Under the pieces are notes generated by a model. It did not search any database, had not been told where the DNA came from, and saw only the letters and a list, made by a program, of their open reading frames with translations. Positions 15,161 to 23,114 of a DNA stretch of 42,642 nucleotides are shown one piece after another. Source of the DNA: Mycobacterium kyorinense (lineage in GTDB: Bacteria; Actinomycetota; Actinomycetes; Mycobacteriales; Mycobacteriaceae); NCBI RefSeq assembly GCF_001672775.1, contig NZ_LZKJ01000165.1, positions 1 to 42,642 on the forward strand. Direction: 5' to 3'. A program made the position numbers and the translations under genes. How positions within the stretch are numbered: the first letter of the stretch is position 1; each line of letters opens with the position of its first letter.

Positions 15161-15187
15161 TTACCCTACGGGCCGGTTTTCAAAACC
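15161..15187 (-). promoter_or_regulatory. Strong SigF-type promoter of the small membrane-protein operon
   Basis: Read on the minus strand: GGTTT (15187-15183), a 16-nt spacer, GGGTAA (15166-15161). This closely matches the mycobacterial SigF pattern GGTTT, N15-17, GGGTA(T). Transcription would start near 15154, giving a leader of about 38 nt with a good ribosome site. The -35 lies inside the palindrome GGTTTTCAAAACC (15175-15187), which could also be an operator. Confidence 0.65.
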
Positions 15188-15331
15188 TGGGTGCAAATCG
15201 CCGAGACCGGCGATGCTCGGTTGAGCAGAAAACAGCAGCGTCGCCGTATCCTCAACGCGCCCTTCCCATCCGGCTGTGACTGCTCACCTGCCTGCATCGA
15301 CGCATTTGGATGCGACCGCAGGATCACACCC

Positions 15332-15718
15332 TCACCCGTAACCGAGCAGCTCGGCCATCCTCGGGATGACCGCCTGCAGCGCCTTGAATGGCCGAATCAT
15401 GACTTTGACCGAGACGATCTTCTCGTCGTCATTCCAGTGCACCATATCGATGCCGTTGACGTAGACCCCGTCGATATTCGCCGCGAATTCCAAGATCGCC
15501 GAGCTGTCACTGTACCACTGCTCGACATGGCGAAAGTCGCTGTTTGCGAACAATTTTCCTGCCGCAGTCAGGTACGCGACGGTATTAGCGCGGCCCTTCT
15601 GAGGGCTAAAAACCGCCGGCGAGTAGAAGACTGCATCATCAGCCAGCAATTCGTCGATTTCGTCGAACCGGCCGGCCTCGACGATTTCGGTCCAACGCTG
15701 CATCACTGGTGGCGTCAT
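15332..15718 (-). CDS. SnoaL-like / NTF2-fold protein
   Basis: 128 residues with the NTF2-like pattern: an N-terminal helix (VMQRWTEIVEAGRFDEIDELLADDAVFYSP), then curved strands ending KVMIRPFKALQAVIPRMAELL. Members are small cone-shaped enzymes or binding proteins for polyketide, steroid or aromatic ligands. Nothing in the sequence fixes the ligand. A GAGGATGG purine run precedes the ATG at 15718. It is divergent from the second kinase/acyl-CoA dehydrogenase pair, across a spacer of only 65 bp, so a shared regulator is plausible. Confidence 0.8.
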   Translation of the reverse strand: MTPPVMQRWTEIVEAGRFDEIDELLADDAVFYSPAVFSPQKGRANTVAYLTAAGKLFANSDFRHVEQWYSDSSAILEFAANIDGVYVNGIDMVHWNDDEKIVSVKVMIRPFKALQAVIPRMAELLGYG

Positions 15719-15770
15719 GTCGCCATCCTCGCAGATTCAGCCCCTGTTACGGCCTCAACTCGTCTCGCGG

Positions 15771-15776
15771 TAGCTT
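15771..15776 (+). promoter_or_regulatory. -10 element for a leaderless kinase gene
   Basis: TAGCTT (TANNNT) lies 7 nt before the GTG at 15784, the arrangement expected of a leaderless mycobacterial transcript. No ribosome site is visible before that GTG, which supports the start choice. Confidence 0.4.
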
Positions 15777-15783
15777 CAGCGAC

Positions 15784-16803
15784 GTGGACCACGAAGCGGT
15801 AGCGGAATGGATGTCGAAGCAGGGGCTGGGTGAGGGGCCGCTGGAAGATATTTCCGAGCTCAGCGGCGGGACGCAGAACATCATGCTGCGGTTCACCCGG
15901 TCCGGACGGTCATATGTGCTGCGGCGGGGTCCCCAACACCTGCGTCCGCGCAGTAATACCGTGATTTTGCGGGAAACCCGGGTGTTGGCCGCGTTGGCCG
16001 GTTCCGATGTGCCCCACCCGCGGCTGATCGCCACCTGCGATGACACCAGCGTGCTCGGCGACGCCGTCTTCTATCTGATGGAGCCGATCGACGGGTTCAA
16101 CGCCGGCGAAGAACTGCCGTCACTGCATGCCGGCGATCCCAGCGTGCGGTTCGGGATGGGGCTGTCGATGGCTGACGCACTGGCCAGGCTCGGCGCAATC
16201 GACCACGTAAAGGTCGGCCTGGCCGATTTCGGGAAACCGGACGGTTTCCTGGAACGCCAAGTGCCGCGGTGGCTTTCGGAACTGGAGTCCTACAGCGCAT
16301 TCGAGAACTACCCCGGCCCCGATATTCCCGGCGTCGACGACGTCGCGAAGTGGCTCGACGAACACCGGCCGTCGCAGTGGAAACCGGGCATCCTGCACGG
16401 TGACTACCACGCGGCCAACGTGATGTTCTCCCGGACCGGCCCGGACGTCGTAGCCATCGTCGACTGGGAGATGTGCACGATCGGTGACCCGCTGCTGGAT
16501 TTGGGCTGGCTGCTGGCCACCTGGCGCCAATCCGACGGATCCAGCGTGTTCGCGCACAGCCTCACCGAGGTGGGCGGATTGGCCAGCGCCGAGGACCTGA
16601 TCGAGCGCTACGCGGCCAACACCACCCGCGACCTGTCGCAGATCACCTGGTACACCGTGCTGGCCTGCTTCAAGCTCGGCATCGTGATCGAGGGCACGCT
16701 GGCGCGGGCCTGCGCGGGCATGGCACCGCGGGAGGTCGGCGACCAACTCCACGCGGCGACGGTGAAGCTGTTCGAGCAGGCCCTGGAGCTGGTGAGTGAT
16801 TGA
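15784..16803 (+). CDS. Second APH-family phosphotransferase (ACAD10/11-type kinase)
   Basis: 339 residues. The nucleotide loop is ELSGGTQNIMLRF, the beta-3 position is VLRRGP, and the catalytic loop HGDYHAAN lies at 205-212. The metal-binding motif IVDWEMCTIGDPLLDLGW follows. It is a clear paralogue of the kinase at 1883-2929 and shares the same motif spacing and the SD/TDVPHxxLIA segment. The GTG at 15784 was chosen because it fits the leaderless -10; an in-frame start at 15709 would overlap the divergent gene and add an unconserved tail. Its stop overlaps the start of an acyl-CoA dehydrogenase gene by 8 bp, so the pair is coupled. It probably phosphorylates a hydroxyacyl-CoA; the chain is unknown. 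Confidence 0.85.
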   Translation: MDHEAVAEWMSKQGLGEGPLEDISELSGGTQNIMLRFTRSGRSYVLRRGPQHLRPRSNTVILRETRVLAALAGSDVPHPRLIATCDDTSVLGDAVFYLMEPIDGFNAGEELPSLHAGDPSVRFGMGLSMADALARLGAIDHVKVGLADFGKPDGFLERQVPRWLSELESYSAFENYPGPDIPGVDDVAKWLDEHRPSQWKPGILHGDYHAANVMFSRTGPDVVAIVDWEMCTIGDPLLDLGWLLATWRQSDGSSVFAHSLTEVGGLASAEDLIERYAANTTRDLSQITWYTVLACFKLGIVIEGTLARACAGMAPREVGDQLHAATVKLFEQALELVSD

Positions 16804-17971
16804 CTTCGAAATCCCGGCTGACCTGGCCGCGCTGAGCGCTGAGATCCGGTCCTTTGTCGCCGAGCAGATCGTCCCGTACGAATCCGATCCCCGCCTCACC
16901 CAACACGGTCCCAACGACGAACTGCGCGCTGAGTTGGTCGAACTGGCCCGCGCGGCTGGTCTGCTGACCTTCCAGGCGCCCAAGCGTTTCGGCGGACGCG
17001 AGCCGTCGCACCGCGAGCAGGCGGTGCTGTTCGAAGCGGCCGGTTGGTCGACGCTGGGCCCAGTGGCGCTCAACTGCGCCGCCCCCGACGAGGGCAACAT
17101 GTACCTGCTCGGCAAGGTCGCCACCCAGCAGCAGGCCGAGCAGTTCCTGATACCGGTCATCGATGGCCGGCAGCGGTCGGTGTTCGCGATGACCGAACCC
17201 GACGGCGCCGGCTCCGACCCCGACCAACTGGCCACCACCGCGGAGTTCGACGGCACCGACTACGTCATCAACGGGCTCAAGTGGCTGATCACCGGGGCGC
17301 AGGGCGCACGCACCTGGATCATCATGGCGCGGGTGGCACCGAACCCCTACGGTCCCGACGGGCCGACGCTGTTCTTGTGCGACGGGCAGACGCCCGGCAT
17401 CGAGCTCGAACGGGTGATGTCGACAATGGACCGCAACTACGTCGAGGGCCACGGCGTGGTGCGCTTCGCCGATCTGCGGTTACCGGCATCGGCGGTGCTC
17501 GGGGAGGTGGGCCAGGCGCTTCGGTATGCGCAACTGCGGCTGGCCCCGGCCCGGTTGACGCATTGCATGCGATGGCTGGGCGCTGCCACCCGCGCACAGT
17601 CGATCGCAGTGCAGCATGCCCGCACCCGCACCGCGTTCGGCAAGCCGCTCGGCGAGCACCAAGGGGTGAGTTTCATGATCGCCGACAACGAGATCGCCTT
17701 GCAGCAATGCCGGCTGGCGATCTGGTGGGCCTGCTGGACGCTGGACAGCGGCAGCAAGGGCAGACACGAAAGCTCGATGGTGAAGGCCTACGTATCCGAG
17801 GAGCTGTTCAAGGTCGCCGACCGCTGCGTACAGATCCTCGGCGGCATCGGCATCTCTGACGAGACACCGGTCGGCATGATCTTTTCCGACATGCGGGCCT
17901 TCCGGCTCTACGACGGCCCGACCGAGGTGCACAAGTACGCGATCGCCCGTCGGGTGCTGCGCTCGCCGTAG
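16796..17971 (+). CDS. Second ACAD10/11-like acyl-CoA dehydrogenase family protein
   Basis: 391 residues with the acyl-CoA dehydrogenase fold. The FAD-contact motif is FAMTEPDGAGSDP, and the C-terminal segment reads YDGPTEVHKYAIARRVL. The position equivalent to the catalytic Glu is Asp373, as in the first copy and in ACAD10/11. The GTG start at 16796 lies within the end of the kinase gene, so translation is coupled. It is shorter than the copy at 3730 and differs enough in sequence to suggest a different substrate. It is convergent with the STAS gene, with a 16-bp gap. Confidence 0.88.
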   Translation: MIDFEIPADLAALSAEIRSFVAEQIVPYESDPRLTQHGPNDELRAELVELARAAGLLTFQAPKRFGGREPSHREQAVLFEAAGWSTLGPVALNCAAPDEGNMYLLGKVATQQQAEQFLIPVIDGRQRSVFAMTEPDGAGSDPDQLATTAEFDGTDYVINGLKWLITGAQGARTWIIMARVAPNPYGPDGPTLFLCDGQTPGIELERVMSTMDRNYVEGHGVVRFADLRLPASAVLGEVGQALRYAQLRLAPARLTHCMRWLGAATRAQSIAVQHARTRTAFGKPLGEHQGVSFMIADNEIALQQCRLAIWWACWTLDSGSKGRHESSMVKAYVSEELFKVADRCVQILGGIGISDETPVGMIFSDMRAFRLYDGPTEVHKYAIARRVLRSP

Positions 17972-17987
17972 CTGAGCGCGCGCCCGT

Positions 17988-18350
17988 CTAATCGGCCGTC
18001 AGTTTTACCGCCGTCAACGCGTCATCCAGCGTCGGGTACATCGAGAAGACCTTGTCTAGACCGGTCAGCTGAATCGGCCGATTCGTCGCGGCGTTGTTCG
18101 ACACCACCGCCACTTGAGCTGATTTGCTGACCTTCTCCTGAGTGGCTACCAGAATCCGAAGACCGGCCGACGCCAGGAATTGCACGGCGGACAGTTCGAT
18201 GACGAGCACCGTCGGATCCTCGGCAAGTGCCCCGGCGATCGCTGCCTCGAATGCGGCGGCGGTGCTCAAATCGATTTCACCGCCAATGCTGACCACCGTG
18301 ACACCGTTACGGTGCCCAATAGAGGTGGTAATCGGGACTGGAGCAGACAA
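17988..18350 (-). CDS. RsfB-like anti-sigma factor antagonist (STAS domain)
   Basis: 120 residues, one STAS domain. It carries GVTVVSIGGEIDLSTAAAFEAAI and the phosphorylation site FLASAGLRIL, with Ser61. It resembles M. tuberculosis RsfB along its whole length, including LTGLDKVF near the end. Unphosphorylated antagonists of this type bind anti-sigma factors and free SigF. The start TTG at 18350 was chosen: AAAGGA lies 6 nt before it, and the resulting protein begins MSAPVPITTSIG and has normal STAS length. The open frame extends upstream to 18569, but that stretch has no conserved sequence. It is divergent from rsbR and is the probable substrate of the multidomain phosphatase/kinase at 20862. 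Confidence 0.85.
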   Translation of the reverse strand: MSAPVPITTSIGHRNGVTVVSIGGEIDLSTAAAFEAAIAGALAEDPTVLVIELSAVQFLASAGLRILVATQEKVSKSAQVAVVSNNAATNRPIQLTGLDKVFSMYPTLDDALTAVKLTAD

Positions 18351-18525
18351 CGGCCATCCTTTGGTGTGGCGTGGTATCGCTCGTGGCGGGGACGGTGCCG
18401 ACCCATGACCCGCCGTCGCAATCTGCTTGAAATAGTACTTCACCGGCTGCCCCGCGGAGACTAAGTTACTCTTGCCCCAACATTGTGCGGGCTGCCGTCG
18501 GGTATCGCCGAGAGCGGGAGGTTCG

Positions 18526-19428
18526 ATGTCGGATCCGTCGCTAGGTTTTGCAGGAACCAATGCCGTCACGCAGACAGTAGGGGTCTCCAGCGAGGGTTTG
18601 CTGCCGCAACTGGTTCAGCATCTGCGCCAGAACCGCACCGGCCTACGCGAGGAGTGGGCGCAGCGCATTACCGAGGCGGAATTGCTCACGGCAATGACCC
18701 CCGAGGAGATCTTCTCCGAAGCCACCGCGGTCTACGACAACTACGTGGAAGTGCTCGAGACCGGAAGCGTCGAAGCGCTGCAGGACTACGCGCGCGATCT
18801 CTCCGAACGGATCATTCCGCGTGGCGTGGAAACGCACGAGGTCGTCGGCATCGTGCTGCTGCTGCGCGACGTTCTCGCCCGCTCGCTGTTCGAGAAGTAC
18901 CAGTCGGACTTCGACCTGCTCAACCGGGTGCTCGACGCCTATGAGCCGGCCGCCAACCGGATCGCCAATACCGTCGCGGTGAGTTTCGTCCAGGAGCGCG
19001 AGCGCATCATCCGGCAACAGCAGGAGGCCATCCGCGAGCTGTCCACGCCGGTGCTGCAAGTGCGTGAACAGCTGCTGATTCTGCCGATCATCGGCATCCT
19101 CGACAGCCAGCGCGCCCGTCAGGTCACCGAGCAGTTGCTGCGCGCGATTCGAGCCAACCGGGCCAAGGTCGTGGTCATCGATGTCACCGGTGTTCCCACC
19201 ATCGACTCCACGGTGGCCAACCACTTGGTGCAGACGGTCGACGCGTCCGGGCTGATGGGTGCCAGCGTGATCATCACTGGGCTGTCGTCGGAGATCGCGC
19301 TGACCCTGGTGACCATCGGGCTGGACCTTTCGAAGATGAACGCCGTCGGTGACCTGCAAGGCGGCATCGAAGAAGCCGAACGGCTGCTGGGTTACGAAGT
19401 CACCCGCACCGGCGAGCAAAGCGGGTGA
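18526..19428 (+). CDS. rsbR: RsbR-type stressosome scaffold protein
   Basis: 300 residues. The N-terminal helical half (about 25-160) corresponds to the non-haem globin-like sensor of RsbR. A linker helix (FVQERERIIRQQQEAIRELSTPV) follows, then a STAS domain (about 174-288) with LPIIGILDSQRARQV and VIDVTGVPTIDSTVANHLV. The residues that align with the two phospho-threonines of Bacillus RsbRA appear to be serines (Ser194 and Ser228), subject to alignment. GGGAGG before the ATG at 18526 fixes the start. RsbR and RsbS build the stressosome shell that holds RsbT. First gene of the operon. Confidence 0.9.
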   Translation: MSDPSLGFAGTNAVTQTVGVSSEGLLPQLVQHLRQNRTGLREEWAQRITEAELLTAMTPEEIFSEATAVYDNYVEVLETGSVEALQDYARDLSERIIPRGVETHEVVGIVLLLRDVLARSLFEKYQSDFDLLNRVLDAYEPAANRIANTVAVSFVQERERIIRQQQEAIRELSTPVLQVREQLLILPIIGILDSQRARQVTEQLLRAIRANRAKVVVIDVTGVPTIDSTVANHLVQTVDASGLMGASVIITGLSSEIALTLVTIGLDLSKMNAVGDLQGGIEEAERLLGYEVTRTGEQSG

Positions 19429-19459
19429 GCGCAGCAATTAAGAGCAATTGAGAGCGCCC

Positions 19460-19846
19460 ATGCCGGTACCCATCCTGAAACAGGGCGCAATCCTTATCGC
19501 TTCGGTACAGGCCGCCCTGACCGACTCCGACACCGAACGGCTCCGCGAAGACCTGATGGAACGCGTGAGCCGGTTCCGCGCACAGGGCATCATCGTCGAC
19601 GTCACCGCCATTGACGTGATGGACTCGTTCGCCGCCCGGTCGCTGCGCACCATCGCGCACATGACCCGGTTGCGCGGTGCGGACACAGTGATTGTGGGCC
19701 TGCAGCCTGAGGTGGCTTTCGCCATGGTCCAGCTCGGGCTGGTGTTCGACGACATGTACACCGCGCTGGATTTGGAAGAAGGCCTCGCGCTGCTGAATCG
19801 GCAACTGGGCCTGCGCAAACCGATCGGACCCGACGGTGCTGGATGA
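19460..19846 (+). CDS. rsbS: RsbS stressosome STAS protein
   Basis: 128 residues, a bare STAS domain starting MPVPILKQGAILIASVQAAL, as in RsbS. The phosphorylation site is in VTAIDVMDSFAARSL: Ser56, matching Ser59 of Bacillus RsbS. RsbS is phosphorylated by RsbT during stress, which lets RsbT leave the complex. The ATG at 19460 was chosen over a TTG at 19448 because family members begin at this sequence. It lies 31 bp downstream of rsbR and overlaps rsbT by 11 bp. Confidence 0.92.
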   Translation: MPVPILKQGAILIASVQAALTDSDTERLREDLMERVSRFRAQGIIVDVTAIDVMDSFAARSLRTIAHMTRLRGADTVIVGLQPEVAFAMVQLGLVFDDMYTALDLEEGLALLNRQLGLRKPIGPDGAG

Positions 19847-20246
19847 CGTGCTAGTCGGCATCGATAATCCGGACGACATCGTCTCCGCGCGGCAGGCGGG
19901 CCATCATCTGGCCCGCGAGCTGGGCTTCTCGTTGACCGACGTGACCATGATCGCCACGGCGATCTCCGAAATCGCACGCAATATCACCAGCTACGCCGGC
20001 CGCGGTGCGGTTCGGGTCATGGTGGCCGACCGGGAGGGCCGAAAGGCGTTGGTAGTGCGCGCCGAAGACGACGGCCCCGGCATCGCCAACATCGAAAGGG
20101 CGCTCGAGGACGGGTATTCGACGGGCCGTGGGCTGGGCATGGGCCTGCCCGGCGCGCGCCGCCTGATGGACCGGCTGATCGTGGAATCCACTCCCGGCGA
20201 GGGCACCACCATCGAGATGTGGAAGTGGATACCGCCCAATGGCTGA
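19836..20246 (+). CDS. rsbT: RsbT serine/threonine kinase (stressosome switch)
   Basis: 136 residues of the GHKL ATPase fold. The N-box is EIARNI (45-50), the G1 motif DDGPGI (78-83), and the G2 motif GRGLGMGLPGARRL. The length is that of Bacillus RsbT. It phosphorylates RsbR and RsbS, and when released it binds and switches on RsbU. A matching RsbU N-terminal domain is present two genes downstream. The GTG start overlaps rsbS by 11 bp, and its stop overlaps the next gene by 8 bp. Confidence 0.93.
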   Translation: MLDDVLVGIDNPDDIVSARQAGHHLARELGFSLTDVTMIATAISEIARNITSYAGRGAVRVMVADREGRKALVVRAEDDGPGIANIERALEDGYSTGRGLGMGLPGARRLMDRLIVESTPGEGTTIEMWKWIPPNG

Positions 20247-20865
20247 CCGCGGCTGGCTCGGACCGTTCGAGTGGGCGGCAAAAGCTCGGCCACGACCGGG
20301 CGAGTACGTTTGCGGCGATCGTCCGATCGCCGTCGACGTCAACGGAACCGGGGCGTTGATGGGCGTCGTGGACGGCCTCGGTCACGGCGCTGAAGCGGCA
20401 AGAGCAGCGCTGTGCGGGGTCGAAGTCCTGCGCGGCGCCTGCGCCGAGCCGCTCGAGGCCCTGGTCCGGCGCTGCCACCGCGCGATGGCTGACACCAGAG
20501 GCGCGGCAATGACATTGGCGCAGATCGATTTTCCGTCCAACACGCTAAGTTGGATCGGCATCGGTAACGTCAGTGCCAACCTCGTCGCGAAAAAGCCGGG
20601 CGGTGTCGAGGTACGGTCGTCGGCGCGGCTGGTCGGCGGCATCGTCGGCTACCGGCTGCCCGAAATCCTCAAACCCCAGGACGCCGCGATCCGTCCCGGT
20701 GACCTGCTCGTCATCGCCAGTGACGGGATTACCGATGACCATCTCGACGATATCGATTTCGCCGCACCCGCATTCGCGATCGCCGAACAGATCCTGAGCC
20801 GACACAGCAAGGGCAACGACGATGCGTTGGTGCTCACTGCACGACATCGAGGCGCATCCGGATGA
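20239..20865 (+). CDS. RsbX-like PP2C (SpoIIE-family) phosphatase
   Basis: 208 residues, a stand-alone PP2C/SpoIIE phosphatase domain. Metal-binding acidic residues sit in GVVDGLGHGAEAA, IASDGITDD and GNDDALVLTAR. In Bacillus, RsbX removes phosphates from RsbR and RsbS and resets the stressosome; this position in the operon, right after rsbT, points to the same job. It is joined by short overlaps to rsbT (8 bp) and to the next gene (ATGA). A role on the antagonist instead cannot be excluded. Confidence 0.88.
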   Translation: MADRGWLGPFEWAAKARPRPGEYVCGDRPIAVDVNGTGALMGVVDGLGHGAEAARAALCGVEVLRGACAEPLEALVRRCHRAMADTRGAAMTLAQIDFPSNTLSWIGIGNVSANLVAKKPGGVEVRSSARLVGGIVGYRLPEILKPQDAAIRPGDLLVIASDGITDDHLDDIDFAAPAFAIAEQILSRHSKGNDDALVLTARHRGASG

Positions 20866-23111
20866 CCCGCGCCTACGACTTCCACGTCCGGTACGCCGCC
20901 GCGTTGCGGTCTTACCTGGCGATGAGGACCGAGTCGAGTCTCGCCGTCGCTGAGGAGCTCGGGCGTCGTGCCTTGCAGGAAAGCATCAGCATGCTCGAGA
21001 TCATCGAGAACCACTTCCGGCTGGTCAACGACGAACTCGCGAGCGAATCCGCTGCCGACAGATCGGCGGCTCTGGAGTTCTTGTTGCAGACCTTCGCACC
21101 GCTGGACGTAGCGACCCGCGGATTCCTCGACGGCACAAGGCGTTACGAGGAGCAGCGAGCCCGCGCCGAAGACCTCGCCGACCGCGACGAATTCCGCACC
21201 GCTCTGGTCAATTCGCTGCAGGAGGGTTTCTTCGTTGCCGACGATAATGGCGCCGTCATCGAAGTCAACGAGGCGTTTGCCAAGATCACCGGCTACGCCT
21301 CCTACGACACCCCGTATGAGTGGCCGCATCCGTGGTTGGTCGACAAAAGGGCGGCGCGGGTGCAACAGTCGCGGCTCGGCACCGAAAGTCAAGTCCAGTA
21401 CGAGACGCCGATCCGGCACCGCGACGGCCGGCTGGTGTGGGTCGCGGTGAACATCAGCAGGGTCGCGGGACAAGGTGTCGATGGGGTGGTGTACGTCGGA
21501 ACGATTCGCGACATCACCGCGGAGCGCGCGTTCGCCGCGCGGGAAAGCGCGGTGCTGCGCCTGGCCACCGCCGTGGGTGTTGCAAAAAGTGTGAGCGAAG
21601 TACTCGCGATCACCCTCGACGAGTGCCGGGCGGCTATCGACGTAACCCGGGTGGTGGCCGTCACCTGGTCCACCGACGGGGGAGACCCGACTGTCCAGGT
21701 GGCAGGCGAGGCCGCCGCGACATCCTGGCACGAGCTGGATCCCTTGCTGCAGGAGACGTTTCAGCAAGCGCGCCACCAGTTGCCGCTCACCGTGCAGCCA
21801 ATCGAATGGGCCGACACTCCCGGCAAGTCACGCGGGATAGTCGCGGTGCTCTCCGGAAGTGGCGACGTGGCAATGTGGTTGGAGCTTCGCGAACCCCGGC
21901 GGGTCAGTGCGGAGGATCGGCTGCTGGTCACGGTGCTGGTCGGGCACCTCAGCCTGGCGGTCCAGCATGTCCGCCAGTTCGAGAGCGCCCGTGAGACGTC
22001 GCTGACGCTGCAGCGAGTCATGCTGCCGACCATGGATCCCCCGACAGGTTTCGCGGTGCGCTATGAACCTGCTGTCCTGCCACTGGAGATCGGCGGCGAC
22101 TGGTATGAGGTGCTGCCGGTGGGCGAGAAGCGAATCGGCATCATCGTCGGCGACTGCGTGGGCCGCGGCTTGTCTGCGGCCGCGGTGATGGGGCAGCTTC
22201 GCAGCTCTGCGCGTGCTCTGCTGCTGACCAACACCGAACCAGCCACGGTGCTCGAACAACTCGACTCAGCCGCCGAGTTCATCCCGGACGCCTTCTGCAC
22301 CACGGTGTTTGTCGGCATCCTCGATACCGAATCAGGCGAGTTGCGGTACAGCAGTGCCGGGCATCTGCCGGCGCTATTGGTAGCACCAGAGTCCGAGCCG
22401 ACGTTGCTGTCGGATGCCCAGTCGGTACCGATTGCCGTGCACAGCAATAGTTCTCGCCGCCAAGCGGCCACGGTGCTCTACCCCGGATCGACGTTGATGC
22501 TGTATACCGACGGTTTGGTGGAGCGCCGGGACGCATCGATCGACGACGGAATCGCCCGCGTCGCCGACGTCGTCGTAGATGGGATGAACCTGACGGTCGA
22601 TGCCGTCGCCGATGCCGCGCTGGCCGCGATGGCGCCGCCCGGCGGGTATGACGACGATGTAGCGATCGTGGTCTATCGACACCCGTATGCTCCGCTAGTC
22701 ATCGAAAGTGACGCGATTGCAGATGAATTGGCCGACATCCGGCATCGGCTCACGGCGTGGATGCGGGACTCTGCGGTCCCCGAGGATCTCGTCGCCGATG
22801 TCGTCTTGGCCGTCAACGAGGCCTGCGCGAACAGCATCGAGCACGGCTACCGGGGCCAGCAGCCGGGCAAGGTGCGGGTAGATGCCGGCTCTGACGGAGC
22901 GGAGTTACAGATCCGGATAACCGACTCGGGCTCGTGGAAACCCGCAGCGGCCGACCCGGGTAACCGCGGACGGGGACTAGTGCTGATCCGATCGGTGAGC
23001 GACTGGCTCGAGCTGGATTGCACACCGTCGGGAACGACGGTCGAGATGACTTTCCGATTGCCCGCCGAGCAGCGCGTCCATGCGGTGTCGGACGCCTCGG
23101 AGGGGAGCTGA
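20862..23111 (+). CDS. Multidomain RsbU-N / PAS / GAF / PP2C / HATPase regulator
   Basis: 749 residues. Residues 5-90 match the RsbT-binding N-domain of RsbU (YAAALRSYLAMRTESSLAVA). A PAS domain follows (112-222), then a GAF domain (228-372). The PP2C/SpoIIE phosphatase spans about 385-606, with GGDWYE 411-416, GDCVGRG 430-436, YTDG 548-551 and DDD 597-599. The RsbW-like HATPase spans about 615-735, with N-box NEACANSIEH 652-661 and NRGRGL 701-706. It can therefore both dephosphorylate and phosphorylate a STAS antagonist, presumably the RsfB-like protein, and it senses signals through PAS, GAF and RsbT. ATGA overlap with the preceding gene. Confidence 0.9.
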   Translation: MTRAYDFHVRYAAALRSYLAMRTESSLAVAEELGRRALQESISMLEIIENHFRLVNDELASESAADRSAALEFLLQTFAPLDVATRGFLDGTRRYEEQRARAEDLADRDEFRTALVNSLQEGFFVADDNGAVIEVNEAFAKITGYASYDTPYEWPHPWLVDKRAARVQQSRLGTESQVQYETPIRHRDGRLVWVAVNISRVAGQGVDGVVYVGTIRDITAERAFAARESAVLRLATAVGVAKSVSEVLAITLDECRAAIDVTRVVAVTWSTDGGDPTVQVAGEAAATSWHELDPLLQETFQQARHQLPLTVQPIEWADTPGKSRGIVAVLSGSGDVAMWLELREPRRVSAEDRLLVTVLVGHLSLAVQHVRQFESARETSLTLQRVMLPTMDPPTGFAVRYEPAVLPLEIGGDWYEVLPVGEKRIGIIVGDCVGRGLSAAAVMGQLRSSARALLLTNTEPATVLEQLDSAAEFIPDAFCTTVFVGILDTESGELRYSSAGHLPALLVAPESEPTLLSDAQSVPIAVHSNSSRRQAATVLYPGSTLMLYTDGLVERRDASIDDGIARVADVVVDGMNLTVDAVADAALAAMAPPGGYDDDVAIVVYRHPYAPLVIESDAIADELADIRHRLTAWMRDSAVPEDLVADVVLAVNEACANSIEHGYRGQQPGKVRVDAGSDGAELQIRITDSGSWKPAAADPGNRGRGLVLIRSVSDWLELDCTPSGTTVEMTFRLPAEQRVHAVSDASEGS

Positions 23112-23114
23112 CCG

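Noticed and set aside
18500..18505. GGGTAT before rsbR as a SigF -10 element
   Set aside because: No GTTT/GTTG-like -35 occurs 15-17 nt upstream; the nearest GTTA is 31 nt away. Autoregulation of the stressosome operon by SigF is not supported here.
18351..18569. Longer N-terminus of the RsfB-like STAS protein
   Set aside because: The extension overlaps the rsbR start region, lacks conservation with RsfB, and a good ribosome site precedes the internal TTG.
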